A program made the translations under genes and the position numbers. DNA of 64,000 nucleotides, taken from Chromatiaceae bacterium (GTDB lineage: Bacteria > Pseudomonadota > Gammaproteobacteria > Chromatiales > Chromatiaceae). The notes beneath the pieces are model-generated. The model worked only from the letters and a program-made list of their open reading frames with translations, made no database searches and was not told the DNA's origin. Positions 27,137 to 35,677 of the stretch are shown here, piece after piece. The DNA lies in the NCBI GenBank assembly GCA_024235255.1, contig JACKMT010000004.1, forward strand, positions 1 to 64,000, read 5' to 3'. Each line of letters opens with the position of its first letter. Position 1 is the first letter of the stretch.

Positions 27137-27613
27137 TCACCCACCGCAACCGCCGATGGTGACTTTTACGCCTTTTTTCGCGCTGTAGAGTTTGCCGCCG
27201 GCCTTGACTACAGCGACCACATCACCGCTCTTGCCCATTTTGATTCGAGTGGATACAAAGCCCTCGGTGCCTTCGCCGAGGTTGTAACTGGCAACCAGCG
27301 GCGCCGGGTTATTGATTGCGACAACTGAGATCGACTCTGCACCTGCGATATTCGTAGAAACGGTTACCGGCACCACCGCGCCATTTTCGGCAATATCTGG
27401 GGCCTTAATGTTGATATCGTTGCTCTCTTCGGCGTTGCTGTCGCCAAGCAGCTCTTGCAACATCTCCGGCAGGCCTTTCGCAGCGAAGGCTTTGTCCGGC
27501 CATGCAGCAAGGACTCTTCCCGGAGCCAGCAGACCGGCAGCGACAGCTACGCCAATGGCGCCGGCAGTCAGCGAGCCTTGCAGTAGGATTCTTCGTTTCA
27601 CATCGGTCTCCAT
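27137..27613 (-). CDS. soxY: thiosulfate oxidation carrier protein SoxY
   Basis: A 158-residue periplasmic protein that holds Sox intermediates on a C-terminal cysteine. The Tat signal contains KRRILLQGS (residues 6-14) and a hydrophobic stretch ending near LAAWPDKAF. The protein ends in GGCGG, with Cys156 as the carrier residue on its flexible arm. The single-domain length fits SoxY rather than a SoxYZ fusion. ATG 27613 has a GGAGATG context upstream. In rDsr-containing bacteria, SoxYZ usually works without SoxCD, and sulfane sulfur is stored as globules and then fed to Dsr. That agrees with the dsr cluster 10 kb away. Confidence 0.93.
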   Translation of the reverse strand: METDVKRRILLQGSLTAGAIGVAVAAGLLAPGRVLAAWPDKAFAAKGLPEMLQELLGDSNAEESNDINIKAPDIAENGAVVPVTVSTNIAGAESISVVAINNPAPLVASYNLGEGTEGFVSTRIKMGKSGDVVAVVKAGGKLYSAKKGVKVTIGGCGG

Positions 27614-27918
27614 TATTCATCTCCTGTAGAAAAATTAGAGGGGGAGGATCTGTTCCGCCCGACTTCCTCTCCGAAATATTAAATTCAGTTCAAAAGCTGC
27701 TGTTGTGGGTGGTTTTCACCCAAACTCGGGTTAATCGGATGATTACCGAAATTTTATAATTATCACTCGATCCTTCGAACCAATTGAAATGTCTGAACAG
27801 TTTGATCCACTGATACTGCATTTATCGGGCTGATAGCATACCCGATGAAAGTCGCCCGGCAAAGCTTATATTCCGCAGTATCAGAGCAGCCGCCAGCATG
27901 CTGTTGGATCATAGAACC
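27614..27918. other. intergenic region upstream of soxY
   Basis: A 305-base region between the end of the bepA-like gene and soxY, both on the minus strand. It is AT-rich around 27735-27790, a likely place for the soxY promoter, and has a small GGTGGTTTTCACC inverted repeat near 27706-27720. No gene or clear sigma factor site could be supported. Confidence 0.4.
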
Positions 27919-29412
27919 TTACCGCTCGCGCTGCTTCAGGTCATTCAGTTCGTCCTGCAGAGACTTTAACCTTGCCGCTATACGAGCACTCTGATAATAG
28001 TCGCTTGTGTCATCTTTGAGTGCAATCTGAAGCTGCTTCACCGCGGATTCCAATTCTCCGGAAAGATAGTAATACTCAGCCATATACTGGTGACCGAGGG
28101 TGTTTTTGCCGGCGTTACCCGCTGCCCGTGCCAGTAGTTTGTAGAGTTGCTCATCGTCCGGCCGGCCCTGCAGATGTGTTTCAAGCAGTGTTAAAGCCTG
28201 CAACGGCGATCCAATGTCCAGCAACAGTGTAGCGTTGCGTAAGCTCAACACATGATTGCCTGGATAGAATTCGAGGCCATCCTGAATGATCTGCTGCGCC
28301 TCCTTCAGCTTGCCTTGCTTCTCCAACAGTAGCGCCTGGGCGTCGATGTATGCAATCTGCTCGGGCCGTGCACGGAGTAGGGTATCTAGGTGCTTTTGCG
28401 CCTGTTCGAATTTCCGGTCCGCGATCAGCGCAAGCGCGTAACCATAGCGCTGGCTCTCTTCGTTGCGATAACGATGATTGCTGAGGGAGTCGCGGAAATA
28501 GGTTACTGCGTCCTTTGGGCTGCCAAACTGCGCACTCTTCAATGCGGCGCGCACAAGGTGATACTCCAGGCTGTCCGGTGTCTGACGATAGGGGTAGGCG
28601 CCGGCGCGGCCGCGGGCGTCGGCGATGCGGTCGCTGGTAACCGGATGGGTGCGCAGGAAATCGGGCAGTTCACCACTGCTGTATAGACGGGTCGCCTTAC
28701 CCATCCGCTCGAAGAAAACCGGCATCGCCTGTGGGTCGAACCCCGCTTGCGCCAGGTTTTCAATACCGATGCTGTCAGCCTCCTCTTCATGCGACCGGGT
28801 GAAATTGATCTGGCTCTGGGCCATGCCCGCCTGTACACCGGTCGCGACTGCCAGACCGGCATCGGTCTGCTTTGTTGCGGCGCCGACAACCAGGGCGGTA
28901 ACCGCGAGCGCGGCAGCCGGCAGACTCATGCGCTGCATCGCATCGAAGGTTCTGACCAGATGGTTCTGGGTGACATGGGCGATTTCATGTCCCAACACCG
29001 AAGCGAGTTCGCTCTCGGATTCGGTGGTGGTGATCAGCCCGGTGTTGATGCCGATATAGCCGCCCGGACCGGCGAAGGCGTTCACGTCGGGGCTGTCGAT
29101 CAGGAAAAAGTGGAATGTTCGCTCCTGGCTGTTGCTGCTGGCAGCGAGACGTCCGCCGAGTGACTGGATGTAGCTGTTCATCAGCGGATCGGAGATCACC
29201 TGCTGAGATGCCCGTACATGGCGCATAAACGCCTGTCCCAGGCGGCGCTCCCCGGCCGGACTCAGCAGATTTCCGGATGGATCACCGATTTCCGGCAGGG
29301 AAAAGTTGTCGGCATAACTCAGCGGCGCAATAAGCGAATGAAGAAATATAAAAAGCAGTAGCCGGATCGATCTGGCGCCGGGCTTTCTCGAGTTATTGAG
29401 CATGTTATGCAT
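27919..29412 (-). CDS. bepA: M48 family metalloprotease with TPR domain, BepA-like
   Basis: A 497-residue periplasmic protease/chaperone for outer-membrane protein assembly. A signal peptide (residues ~15-34, ending SYADN) precedes the peptidase domain with HEIAH (142-146) and the downstream ligand segment RSHEEEADSIG. From about residue 290 a TPR array runs to the C-terminus. Size and architecture match E. coli BepA (YfgC). ATG 29412 and an alternative ATG three codons later are equally possible. Unlike the lipoprotein protease at 3333-4880, it has no lipobox. Confidence 0.88.
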   Translation of the reverse strand: MHNMLNNSRKPGARSIRLLLFIFLHSLIAPLSYADNFSLPEIGDPSGNLLSPAGERRLGQAFMRHVRASQQVISDPLMNSYIQSLGGRLAASSNSQERTFHFFLIDSPDVNAFAGPGGYIGINTGLITTTESESELASVLGHEIAHVTQNHLVRTFDAMQRMSLPAAALAVTALVVGAATKQTDAGLAVATGVQAGMAQSQINFTRSHEEEADSIGIENLAQAGFDPQAMPVFFERMGKATRLYSSGELPDFLRTHPVTSDRIADARGRAGAYPYRQTPDSLEYHLVRAALKSAQFGSPKDAVTYFRDSLSNHRYRNEESQRYGYALALIADRKFEQAQKHLDTLLRARPEQIAYIDAQALLLEKQGKLKEAQQIIQDGLEFYPGNHVLSLRNATLLLDIGSPLQALTLLETHLQGRPDDEQLYKLLARAAGNAGKNTLGHQYMAEYYYLSGELESAVKQLQIALKDDTSDYYQSARIAARLKSLQDELNDLKQRER

Positions 29413-29477
29413 GGGTATAATGACAGAGTGGTATGATATTAGTTCAATCCAATGAGGGAGAGCCTGGAAGATTCGGT

Positions 29478-30713
29478 TCAGTTTAGTTGAATGCGCTCTC
29501 CCCAGGGCACCCTCTCCTTCCCCTTGACCAACCAGATCACCGGGAAGTTCGGCGCGGTTTGGGGGAACTCCCCCTCAGCATCGGTAAAATAGACCAGCGC
29601 CTCCGGTGTCAACCCCTGCTTCTCCACCCATTCGAACACCGGTCGGAAACTGGTGCCGCCACCGCCGGGGAAACTGTCCGGCAGTTTGCACTCCTCCCAG
29701 GGTTCGAATATCCAGGGTCCCTGGTTTGCCAGGACTGCATCACATGCCAGCAGCGTAACCCGTGCCCGCATCTGTCCTTTCAGCGCGTCTATCTCGCTGA
29801 GGAACTGTGCACAATCTTCGTCGCCGATCGAGCCGCTGGTATCCAGGGCGATGACAATTTCTATCTGCTGGCTGCGCAAGCTGGGCAGAATGAAATCTCC
29901 CTCCCGCCGGGACGGGCGCATATAGCTGTAGTCGTCACGGGCACTGTTGGTTAGGTAGCGCGCCAACAGCATACGCCAGGGAAGCTGCGGCTGCAGCAGG
30001 TGGTCAATCATGCGCGCCAGTGTCCCGCCCAGTTTGCCCGCCTGCATGGCTTGCTGGGCAGCGCCTGCCAGTCTCTGCTGCCACTGCACCGACAATGTCT
30101 CCCGCTCGTCCGGTGTCAATGGCTGTGGTTCGGACTGGCCACTGCCGTCGCTGCGGATGTTGACGGCAGAGCCCGCTGGCGCAGGTTTCTCCCCGGTTTC
30201 AGGCGGTGCATCCGGTGGCGGCAGGTCGCGTTCGTCCCGGCCTGAACCCCCCTTCTGGTTGTCGCGGTCATAGGCGTGGCTGTCCAGCGTCTTCTGGTCG
30301 TCGAACTCGTTCAGCAGCGGATAGATCTCCTCTGCGGTCATGCCCCGGAAATGGTCCAGCAACAGGCTGCCCGGTGGGGCGGTCAGGCCGTCATCGACCA
30401 GCAGTGGGTTGATGGCGAAGTCGCATGCCAGATCCCATCGGTGCCTTATTCTGTGCCCGCGGCGGGCAAAATGGGAGAGTGCGCAGTGCAGTGCTTCGTG
30501 CGCCAGCATAAACTGGGTTTCGTCCATCGAAAGAGCATCGATGTAGGCCGGATTGTAGTAAAATTTTCGCGCATCGGTAGCGGTGGTGGTGCACCACTCG
30601 GCCGTTACCTCCTCCATCGGTAGACGCAATACCAGGGCGCCGAGGAACGGCTTATCCAGGATGAGCCTGGTCCGCGCGGCGGCCAGTTTAGTGGCTGTTT
30701 TGGATCTGTCCAT
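29478..30713 (-). CDS. VWA-like domain protein (DUF2201 type) of a MoxR module
   Basis: A 411-residue cytosolic protein with two parts. The N-terminal putative metallopeptidase domain contains the zincin-like motif AHEALHCAL (HExxH) plus DLACDFAINPLL. The C-terminal VWA-like domain contains DTSGSI and TDAEGEFP. A flexible acidic/proline-rich linker separates them. Such proteins pair with MoxR ATPases that act as chaperones for metal or cofactor insertion. It lies 33 bases downstream of the moxR gene in the same direction. ATG 30713 is favoured over TTG 30722. Confidence 0.82.
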   Translation of the reverse strand: MDRSKTATKLAAARTRLILDKPFLGALVLRLPMEEVTAEWCTTTATDARKFYYNPAYIDALSMDETQFMLAHEALHCALSHFARRGHRIRHRWDLACDFAINPLLVDDGLTAPPGSLLLDHFRGMTAEEIYPLLNEFDDQKTLDSHAYDRDNQKGGSGRDERDLPPPDAPPETGEKPAPAGSAVNIRSDGSGQSEPQPLTPDERETLSVQWQQRLAGAAQQAMQAGKLGGTLARMIDHLLQPQLPWRMLLARYLTNSARDDYSYMRPSRREGDFILPSLRSQQIEIVIALDTSGSIGDEDCAQFLSEIDALKGQMRARVTLLACDAVLANQGPWIFEPWEECKLPDSFPGGGGTSFRPVFEWVEKQGLTPEALVYFTDAEGEFPQTAPNFPVIWLVKGKERVPWGERIQLN

Positions 30714-30746
30714 CGCAGTCAATTGATACGCTGTCGAAGGCCCGGT

Positions 30747-31790
30747 TTATTCGAACAACATCACATCCGCCACCAGCTGTGCCCATGCCGCAAACTCCGG
30801 TACCTCGAACACCGCCGAACCAATGGCACGGTGCATGTCGGAGACCAGCATTACACCCATCTCGCGCTGCGGAAAGCGCCCTGCATAACGGAGTATGTTG
30901 CCGATGATTGCAGCGCCTGAGTGTTGCTCTGCGGCGCGGATGGCGCGTCCCACCAGCGCCGCGGCCACTGCGTACTGCAGGTCGATCTCAGTGGGAACGG
31001 CCACCTCCTCGCCCGCGATGATCGCATCCAGATCCGGCATCTGATCGAGACTGTTGACGAAAGCGTTGAGCTCGATACCCGCAGCCGGGCCGACGCAGGC
31101 TTGCAATGCGCCCTGCAGCAGCTGCGGGTGGCGGTCAAATTTCCGCAGGCCGCGGTGCGCGAATTCCCAGGAGCGCGGGGAAGGAAAGGCTACCGGATTG
31201 TGCGCCGGGTCGAAATCGAACAGCAGCTCCGGACGAAAGCGCAGAAAAGCAATTACGCGCTCATCGATGCCGTTGCGGTAGGCCCAGCCGACCCAGTCAT
31301 CCAGGTTGGTCTCAAATTCGAAATGGGAGAAACGGTTGGCCAGCGGCGCCGGCATGGTGTAGGTGACGCCGCGATCCCCCTGGCGGTTGCCGGCCGCGAA
31401 AATCGCCCAGTGCTCCGGCACCTGATACTCTCCGAGACGGCGATCCAGAATCAGCTGATAGGCGGCGGCGGATACTGCCGGTGGTGCAGAGGTGATCTCA
31501 TCCAGGAAGAGTATTCCCTCCGGTCCATGCCTGGTGCTGTCAGGCAGCAGCGCCGGCACCGCCCACTCCACCTGATTGCCGCTGCGGAAGGGGATGCCGC
31601 GCAGATCGCTTGGCTCCATCTGGGACAGCCGGATATCGATCACCGGCACCCCATGTTTGCGGGCAACCTGAGCCACCATTTGCGATTTACCGACCCCGGG
31701 CGGCCCCCACAGCATCACCGGGGTGTGATGGCCCTCGCGGGTGCTCTCATATTCAAGGTTCAGAACGGTCATCAACTGGACGGGACGCAT
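30747..31790 (-). CDS. MoxR family AAA+ ATPase
   Basis: A 347-residue cytosolic ATPase. Walker A is GPPGVGKS, Walker B is ILFLDEIT, and sensor-1 is the AAGNRQGD region; PAPLANRFSHFEF is the arginine-finger/sensor-2 area. MoxR proteins work with VWA-domain partners in assembling or activating enzyme complexes. The VWA-like metallopeptidase gene follows directly, and a hypothetical 184-residue gene precedes it by 29 bases. A good AGGAG site lies before ATG 31790. The client of this module is unknown; nearby sulfur-oxidation enzymes are possible but unproven. Confidence 0.88.
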   Translation of the reverse strand: MRPVQLMTVLNLEYESTREGHHTPVMLWGPPGVGKSQMVAQVARKHGVPVIDIRLSQMEPSDLRGIPFRSGNQVEWAVPALLPDSTRHGPEGILFLDEITSAPPAVSAAAYQLILDRRLGEYQVPEHWAIFAAGNRQGDRGVTYTMPAPLANRFSHFEFETNLDDWVGWAYRNGIDERVIAFLRFRPELLFDFDPAHNPVAFPSPRSWEFAHRGLRKFDRHPQLLQGALQACVGPAAGIELNAFVNSLDQMPDLDAIIAGEEVAVPTEIDLQYAVAAALVGRAIRAAEQHSGAAIIGNILRYAGRFPQREMGVMLVSDMHRAIGSAVFEVPEFAAWAQLVADVMLFE

Positions 31791-31819
31791 TACAACTCCT
31801 ACGGTTTACAGGCCCTGGA

Positions 31820-32374
31820 TTACATGAACAGGTTACGCAGTATCTGTTTGACATGCTTGTATACTTCAGGCGCATCCTTGTCCATCACCTGATCGATCAC
31901 CCAGCGATTCTCATGGCTTGATCCCATATGCTGTTGTATCTCATAACCCAGATGGCGCATGAACGGATAACTGGGCCCATCCTCACCGAAACCGAGTTCA
32001 GCATACTCCTGGGATCTGTGGTTCAATAAATTGATCAACGCCTTGCCGTAATCGCCCGCGCCCAGCAGTTCGCTGCCGTTCTCCTGCATATGCCCGGCCA
32101 GGCGCAGGGCCAGCGCGGTGATCAACTGCTGCCGCTCCTGCTGTTCCAGGCGCTGATGCACCATCCGGTCAACGATCTGGATCTGGAAAATCAGATACTC
32201 AGAGATGACATCCAGGCGCTGCCGGTCCGAATCGTAAATAAAATTCGCGCCATGCAGGCTTATCGCCTTGTCCATAGCGATTTTCCAGGCATTAAAGGCG
32301 AGGGCGCCGGCAATCTCTTCCAGGGAGCGCTCTCTATCTTCGTTGTACCAATGACTCTTAATGCGTATCGCCAC
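31820..32374 (-). CDS. conserved hypothetical protein, first gene of MoxR operon
   Basis: A 184-residue, largely helical soluble protein that I do not recognise. It starts with GTG 32374, preceded by AGGAG. Features are many charged residues, no cysteines, and a C-terminal segment ending VKQILRNLFM. It is the promoter-proximal gene of a three-gene run with the MoxR ATPase and VWA-like protein, so it may be a partner or client of that module. This assignment rests on position only. Confidence 0.65.
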   Translation of the reverse strand: MAIRIKSHWYNEDRERSLEEIAGALAFNAWKIAMDKAISLHGANFIYDSDRQRLDVISEYLIFQIQIVDRMVHQRLEQQERQQLITALALRLAGHMQENGSELLGAGDYGKALINLLNHRSQEYAELGFGEDGPSYPFMRHLGYEIQQHMGSSHENRWVIDQVMDKDAPEVYKHVKQILRNLFM

Positions 32375-32520
32375 TGCTGACTCCTGTTTTCGTTAGCGAG
32401 AAATCTACCTGAGCTTCCATATAAACAGGAATGTTGACTGAAAGCACCTGTGTCGAATAACTTATAATTTTACTGGGAAAATGCGCGGTTTAAAACCCTG
32501 CGAGGAACGGTAAACGAAAA

Positions 32521-33567
32521 GTGGAACAGATGGCGATTGACGAGATTTCAGCAAGCGTGCAGCTGAACTGCTACATATCGGACGCCCGCTACGGCAGCGA
32601 ATACGGACTTTGCACTTACCTGATGAAAATGCGCGAATATTTTCGTTGGGAGAAGGGGCTTGGGTATTCGGGGTTTATCGATAAGGCAGCTGTCGGCGAG
32701 TGGCTGAGCGAGCGGGAGCATATGTGGCAGGGTCTGGAGGGTCGCGAGTTCGGTCCAGTTATTGTGGACGACTACGCATTCGATCCGTTTAGCAGCGAGC
32801 GAATCAACGCAGCGTTAAACCAGCATGGACTGGTCTATAGCGGCGGAATAGGGAGGTTCGGCAGACCCCATTTTTTCCTCGGCGAACTGGAGCGGCGGGT
32901 GGAGACGCCCGATTACACCTTGCTGGTCTCAGGGCGCGAACTCGCGCGCGATCTTACCTCACCCCCGGCAATGACCCGTGATGGCGTGATCTACGTGCGG
33001 CGGGAGTCGCTGCGCCAGCTGCTCTGGGAGAAGCTCGAGAGTTGGCGTTGGCATCGCCCGGACAATCCACTGGGCCGGGCTTTCTCCTGCTATGAGTTCG
33101 ATCGAGACCTTGACGGTTCACTGGATAGGATGACGGATGACGAACTGGGGCAGGTACTGCTGCACGAGCGGGGCGAGTGCCTTGCCGGCGATTGGCTGGG
33201 TGAGGGGTGGAACCGGATGATCGCCGACCTTCAGCATACACCGGCGGAACTGGCGGCACGAGCCGTCAGGGATCATTTGGCCGATTGCTGGGTGACCCTT
33301 CCCGCCACGATTGCATCAGCGCGCGCATCCTCGCTGCATTTTTTTGTCGGCAATCTGAATGCCATGCGCAAGACACTCTATCCCGGGCTCAGGGGAGCCT
33401 ATGACCTGTGGTTCGATATTGCAGACAACTCGGCACTGAAAAACGTCGTTGATGAGGGGCTGGAGCACTGGCAATCCGTCGCCAGAGCCATGCTTGAACT
33501 ACACGCTGACCAAGGGCCGGATGCAGCCGGTGCAATTTTGCGACTGGCCGAGAACAGTGCGCTTTGA
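32521..33567 (+). CDS. conserved hypothetical protein (possibly Sfum_1244 family)
   Basis: A 348-residue soluble protein. The beginning (YGLCTYLMKMREYFRWEKG) and the later HERGECLAGDWLGEGW segment look strongly conserved in character, and the segment with HERGE could be metal-binding. I associate it loosely with the Sfum_1244 family found in sulfur-metabolising proteobacteria, without certainty. The start is GTG 32521 (AGGAACGG upstream); ATG 32530 is an alternative. It is divergent from the MoxR operon and begins the little-characterised block leading to dsr. Confidence 0.6.
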   Translation: MEQMAIDEISASVQLNCYISDARYGSEYGLCTYLMKMREYFRWEKGLGYSGFIDKAAVGEWLSEREHMWQGLEGREFGPVIVDDYAFDPFSSERINAALNQHGLVYSGGIGRFGRPHFFLGELERRVETPDYTLLVSGRELARDLTSPPAMTRDGVIYVRRESLRQLLWEKLESWRWHRPDNPLGRAFSCYEFDRDLDGSLDRMTDDELGQVLLHERGECLAGDWLGEGWNRMIADLQHTPAELAARAVRDHLADCWVTLPATIASARASSLHFFVGNLNAMRKTLYPGLRGAYDLWFDIADNSALKNVVDEGLEHWQSVARAMLELHADQGPDAAGAILRLAENSAL

Positions 33568-33627
33568 TCGCAGATTGACTGGCGGTAGGATCCGTAGTGC
33601 ATGCAACGCTTTCCATGCGATCAGTCG

Positions 33628-33945
33628 CTATTCAAAAACGGTACCCTGCAGCTCCCCAGAGTTATCGATGATAACCCGCCGTACGCCGGGTATGCGGCTG
33701 AAGATGTAACCCGCACTTAACAGCGCGAGGTTCTCATTATTGGTTTCCAGCGCGGTCAACAGTTTATCCGCAGCCACCTGACAGCGCTGATGCGGGTTGG
33801 GATGTTCAAGCCACTGCCGGCCAAACTGTACTCCGTTATCCATATTCCGGTCGAGTCGGTCAAATGCTTCAACAGACGAGGTCAGATAGCCGTCCGGGAG
33901 ATTGAGATTCATCGAATAGTCATCGACAATGATATTGAGTTTCAT
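33628..33945 (-). CDS. small conserved hypothetical protein
   Basis: A 105-residue protein I do not recognise. ATG 33945 has GAGG upstream and begins MKLNIIVDDYSMNLNLP. The fold looks mixed: an N-terminal strand pair, a central helix rich in charged residues (EAFDRLDRNMDNG), and a C-terminal strand (VRRVIIDNSGELQGTVF). It carries one cysteine. It is divergent from the receiver-like gene at 34073; the two may be regulated together. Confidence 0.55.
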   Translation of the reverse strand: MKLNIIVDDYSMNLNLPDGYLTSSVEAFDRLDRNMDNGVQFGRQWLEHPNPHQRCQVAADKLLTALETNNENLALLSAGYIFSRIPGVRRVIIDNSGELQGTVFE

Positions 33946-34072
33946 GCCGCAACCAACCTCTCCTGACAGCCTCGGCAGATTATGGTCGATCGCGAGCAGT
34001 GATAAAATACCCCATTTGGGCGGTGAATCTGACAGCAACTGTAAATCCTGCATTGCCCGGCTGAGGTGCCAA

Positions 34073-34459
34073 ATGGATAAACCGATTGTACTTTCGATTG
34101 TGGAGATGGGTGGCTATCCCGACTTTACACCACTATACCGACGTGCAGGCTACCAGCCCGAAAAGGTCCATTCCATGCGCAAGGCTCAAGCCTGGCTGAA
34201 AAAGCATAAGGCTGCTCTAGTGGTGACAGAGTTTCATTTCGATCCTGAACTGCGTGACCGAATGAGCAACCTGGAGTCACTATTGGCCGGCTTGCAATGC
34301 TTTGCACCGGAAGCGAAGGTGATCGTTTTCATCGAAAAGGCCCATCGCGCACGTTTGGAAAGGGTCAAAGCCAGATACGCTGTGCAAGGGGCATTGGACT
34401 ACCCGATTGACGAGTCTTCCCTCGAAAAGCTTATCAATGATATCTCAGGGGAGGGTTGA
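34073..34459 (+). CDS. CheY-like-fold hypothetical protein
   Basis: A 128-residue protein with an alternating beta/alpha pattern like a response-regulator receiver domain: PIVLSIVEMG, ALVVTEFHFD, KVIVFIEKA and ALDYPIDESSLEKLI. The usual phospho-accepting Asp context is not evident; the equivalent strand ends in TEFHFDP. It may therefore be a pseudo-receiver. GAGGTG precedes ATG 34073. Its stop codon is two bases before the start of the PKHD hydroxylase gene, indicating one operon. Confidence 0.6.
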   Translation: MDKPIVLSIVEMGGYPDFTPLYRRAGYQPEKVHSMRKAQAWLKKHKAALVVTEFHFDPELRDRMSNLESLLAGLQCFAPEAKVIVFIEKAHRARLERVKARYAVQGALDYPIDESSLEKLINDISGEG

Positions 34460-34461
34460 TC

Positions 34462-35136
34462 ATGTTGCTGGAAATTGCACGGGTGTTGAACGAGGCGCAG
34501 CTGGCCAAAGTCAATGAGATCCTCGCGGGGTCTGAGTTTGTCGATGGCAAACTCAGTGCGGGCATGGCTGCACGACAGGTCAAGCTGAACGAGGAGCTGA
34601 AGAAAGAACCGAAACAAATGGAGTTGTTGCTTCGTATTCTGGTCAGCAGTCTGGCACACAATAAGATATTTAACAGCGCGGCACTGCCTTACCGCATGGC
34701 GGATCCGATATTCGCCCGCTACCGCGCCGGTATGCACTATGGCGACCATGTGGACGACGCGATCATGGGAAAGAGCGGTCCAAGATTTCGCAGCGATATC
34801 TCCATGACGCTGTTTCTGCGCGATCCGGAGAGTTATCAGGGGGGAGAACTGGTGATACGTACCTCGTTCGGCGCCCGTAAGGTGAAGCTGGCAGCGGGCG
34901 ATGCGGTGATCTACCCCTCCTCCAGTCTGCACCATGTTGCCGAAGTGACCGCCGGCGAGCGGATGGTGGCGCTGCTGTGGGTGCAGAGCCACGTGCGTGA
35001 TCCTGCGCGAAGGGAGTTGCTGTATGAGTTGAATCAGGCGCGGGAGCAGCTGTTGCAACAGGCTCCCGAAGACGAAACTACAAAATTGGTGGACCGGTCT
35101 TTTTCCAATCTGGTGCGTATGTGGAGCGATGTTTAA
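34462..35136 (+). CDS. PKHD-type Fe(II)/2-oxoglutarate hydroxylase (PiuC/YbiX family)
   Basis: A 224-residue cytosolic dioxygenase. Iron ligands fit the family: H96-x-D98 (GDHVDDA) and the distal His in SSSLHHVAEV (157/158), with R167 (GERM) as the 2-oxoglutarate-binding arginine. The N-terminal MLLEIARVLNEAQ and the segment FRSDISMTLFL are typical. GAGGG lies six bases before ATG 34462. In other bacteria this family neighbours TonB siderophore receptors; here no receptor is present. It is co-transcribed with the CheY-like gene, next to dsr-associated genes, so a modified substrate in this context is unknown. Confidence 0.85.
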   Translation: MLLEIARVLNEAQLAKVNEILAGSEFVDGKLSAGMAARQVKLNEELKKEPKQMELLLRILVSSLAHNKIFNSAALPYRMADPIFARYRAGMHYGDHVDDAIMGKSGPRFRSDISMTLFLRDPESYQGGELVIRTSFGARKVKLAAGDAVIYPSSSLHHVAEVTAGERMVALLWVQSHVRDPARRELLYELNQAREQLLQQAPEDETTKLVDRSFSNLVRMWSDV

Positions 35137-35138
35137 CG

Positions 35139-35184
35139 GTTATCGGTTATCAGGAGCATGTGTTGCAGACTGACAACCGATAAC
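35139..35184. terminator. long hairpin between convergent genes
   Basis: GTTATCGGTT (35139-35148) pairs perfectly with AACCGATAAC (35175-35184), with an additional inner CAG/CTG. It lies between the ends of the PKHD hydroxylase (+) and the DsrC-like (-) genes. No T-run follows in either direction, so it is a terminator-like structure by position. Confidence 0.45.
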
Positions 35185-35196
35185 TGAAAAAAACAA

Positions 35197-35520
35197 TCAA
35201 TAGCCACCTTTACGCTTGGTCTCCGGCAGGCCGGCGATTTTACCGGCTTGCTTGGCCGGGCCCATCGGGAAGTGGACGTAAAGCGTTTTGGCATCCACCT
35301 TATCCTCATCGGTCCAGACATCTTTAAAGTGCTTCACCATGTTGCGCTCGTTGGGCTGATTGCCGTTGTTGTTGAAATACTCATCGCGCAGATAGTTTAT
35401 GACGTCCCAGGCTTTGGCGGAGAGAGTGACCCCCTCTTTTTCGGCGATCTCCTTGGCAACCTCTTCGTTCCAGTCTTCAAGATTCACCAGATAGCCGTTA
35501 CCAGTTACTTCGTATGACAT
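35197..35520 (-). CDS. rspA: DsrC/TusE-family protein lacking both redox cysteines (RspA type)
   Basis: A 107-residue paralogue of the sulfur carrier DsrC. The N-terminal GYLVNLEDWNEEVAKEIAE and central WDVINYLRDEYF match DsrC. The C-terminal arm reads GPAKQAGKIAGLPETKRKGGY, whereas true DsrC (41407-41739) reads GPGKQACRFAGLPKPTGCI; both the penultimate Cys and the upstream arm Cys are replaced, and the protein contains no cysteine at all. DsrC-like proteins without both cysteines form the RspA class, thought to be regulatory. ATG 35520 has an AGGAGAG site. It lies 157 bases after the Cas6-like gene, in the same direction. Confidence 0.8.
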   Translation of the reverse strand: MSYEVTGNGYLVNLEDWNEEVAKEIAEKEGVTLSAKAWDVINYLRDEYFNNNGNQPNERNMVKHFKDVWTDEDKVDAKTLYVHFPMGPAKQAGKIAGLPETKRKGGY

Positions 35521-35638
35521 ATTCAATCTCTCCTACATTCGATTAAGACATGGTGGACGATGGTTATCGCCCGCGGGGTAGCTGACAGGTGTTGGTCCCA
35601 AATCCTCTTACAGGCAATGTTAAAGGGGGAAATTCAAA

Positions 35639-35650
35639 AATAGTACTATT
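35639..35650. promoter_or_regulatory. perfect palindrome upstream of rspA-type gene
   Basis: AATAGTACTATT is a perfect 12-base palindrome, sitting in a longer imperfect dyad (22 of 26 positions symmetric), about 120 bases upstream of the RspA-type start. It could be an operator; no matching regulator is identified. Confidence 0.4.
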
Positions 35651-35677
35651 CTTCAATAGGAGATTTTTGGGCCACCC

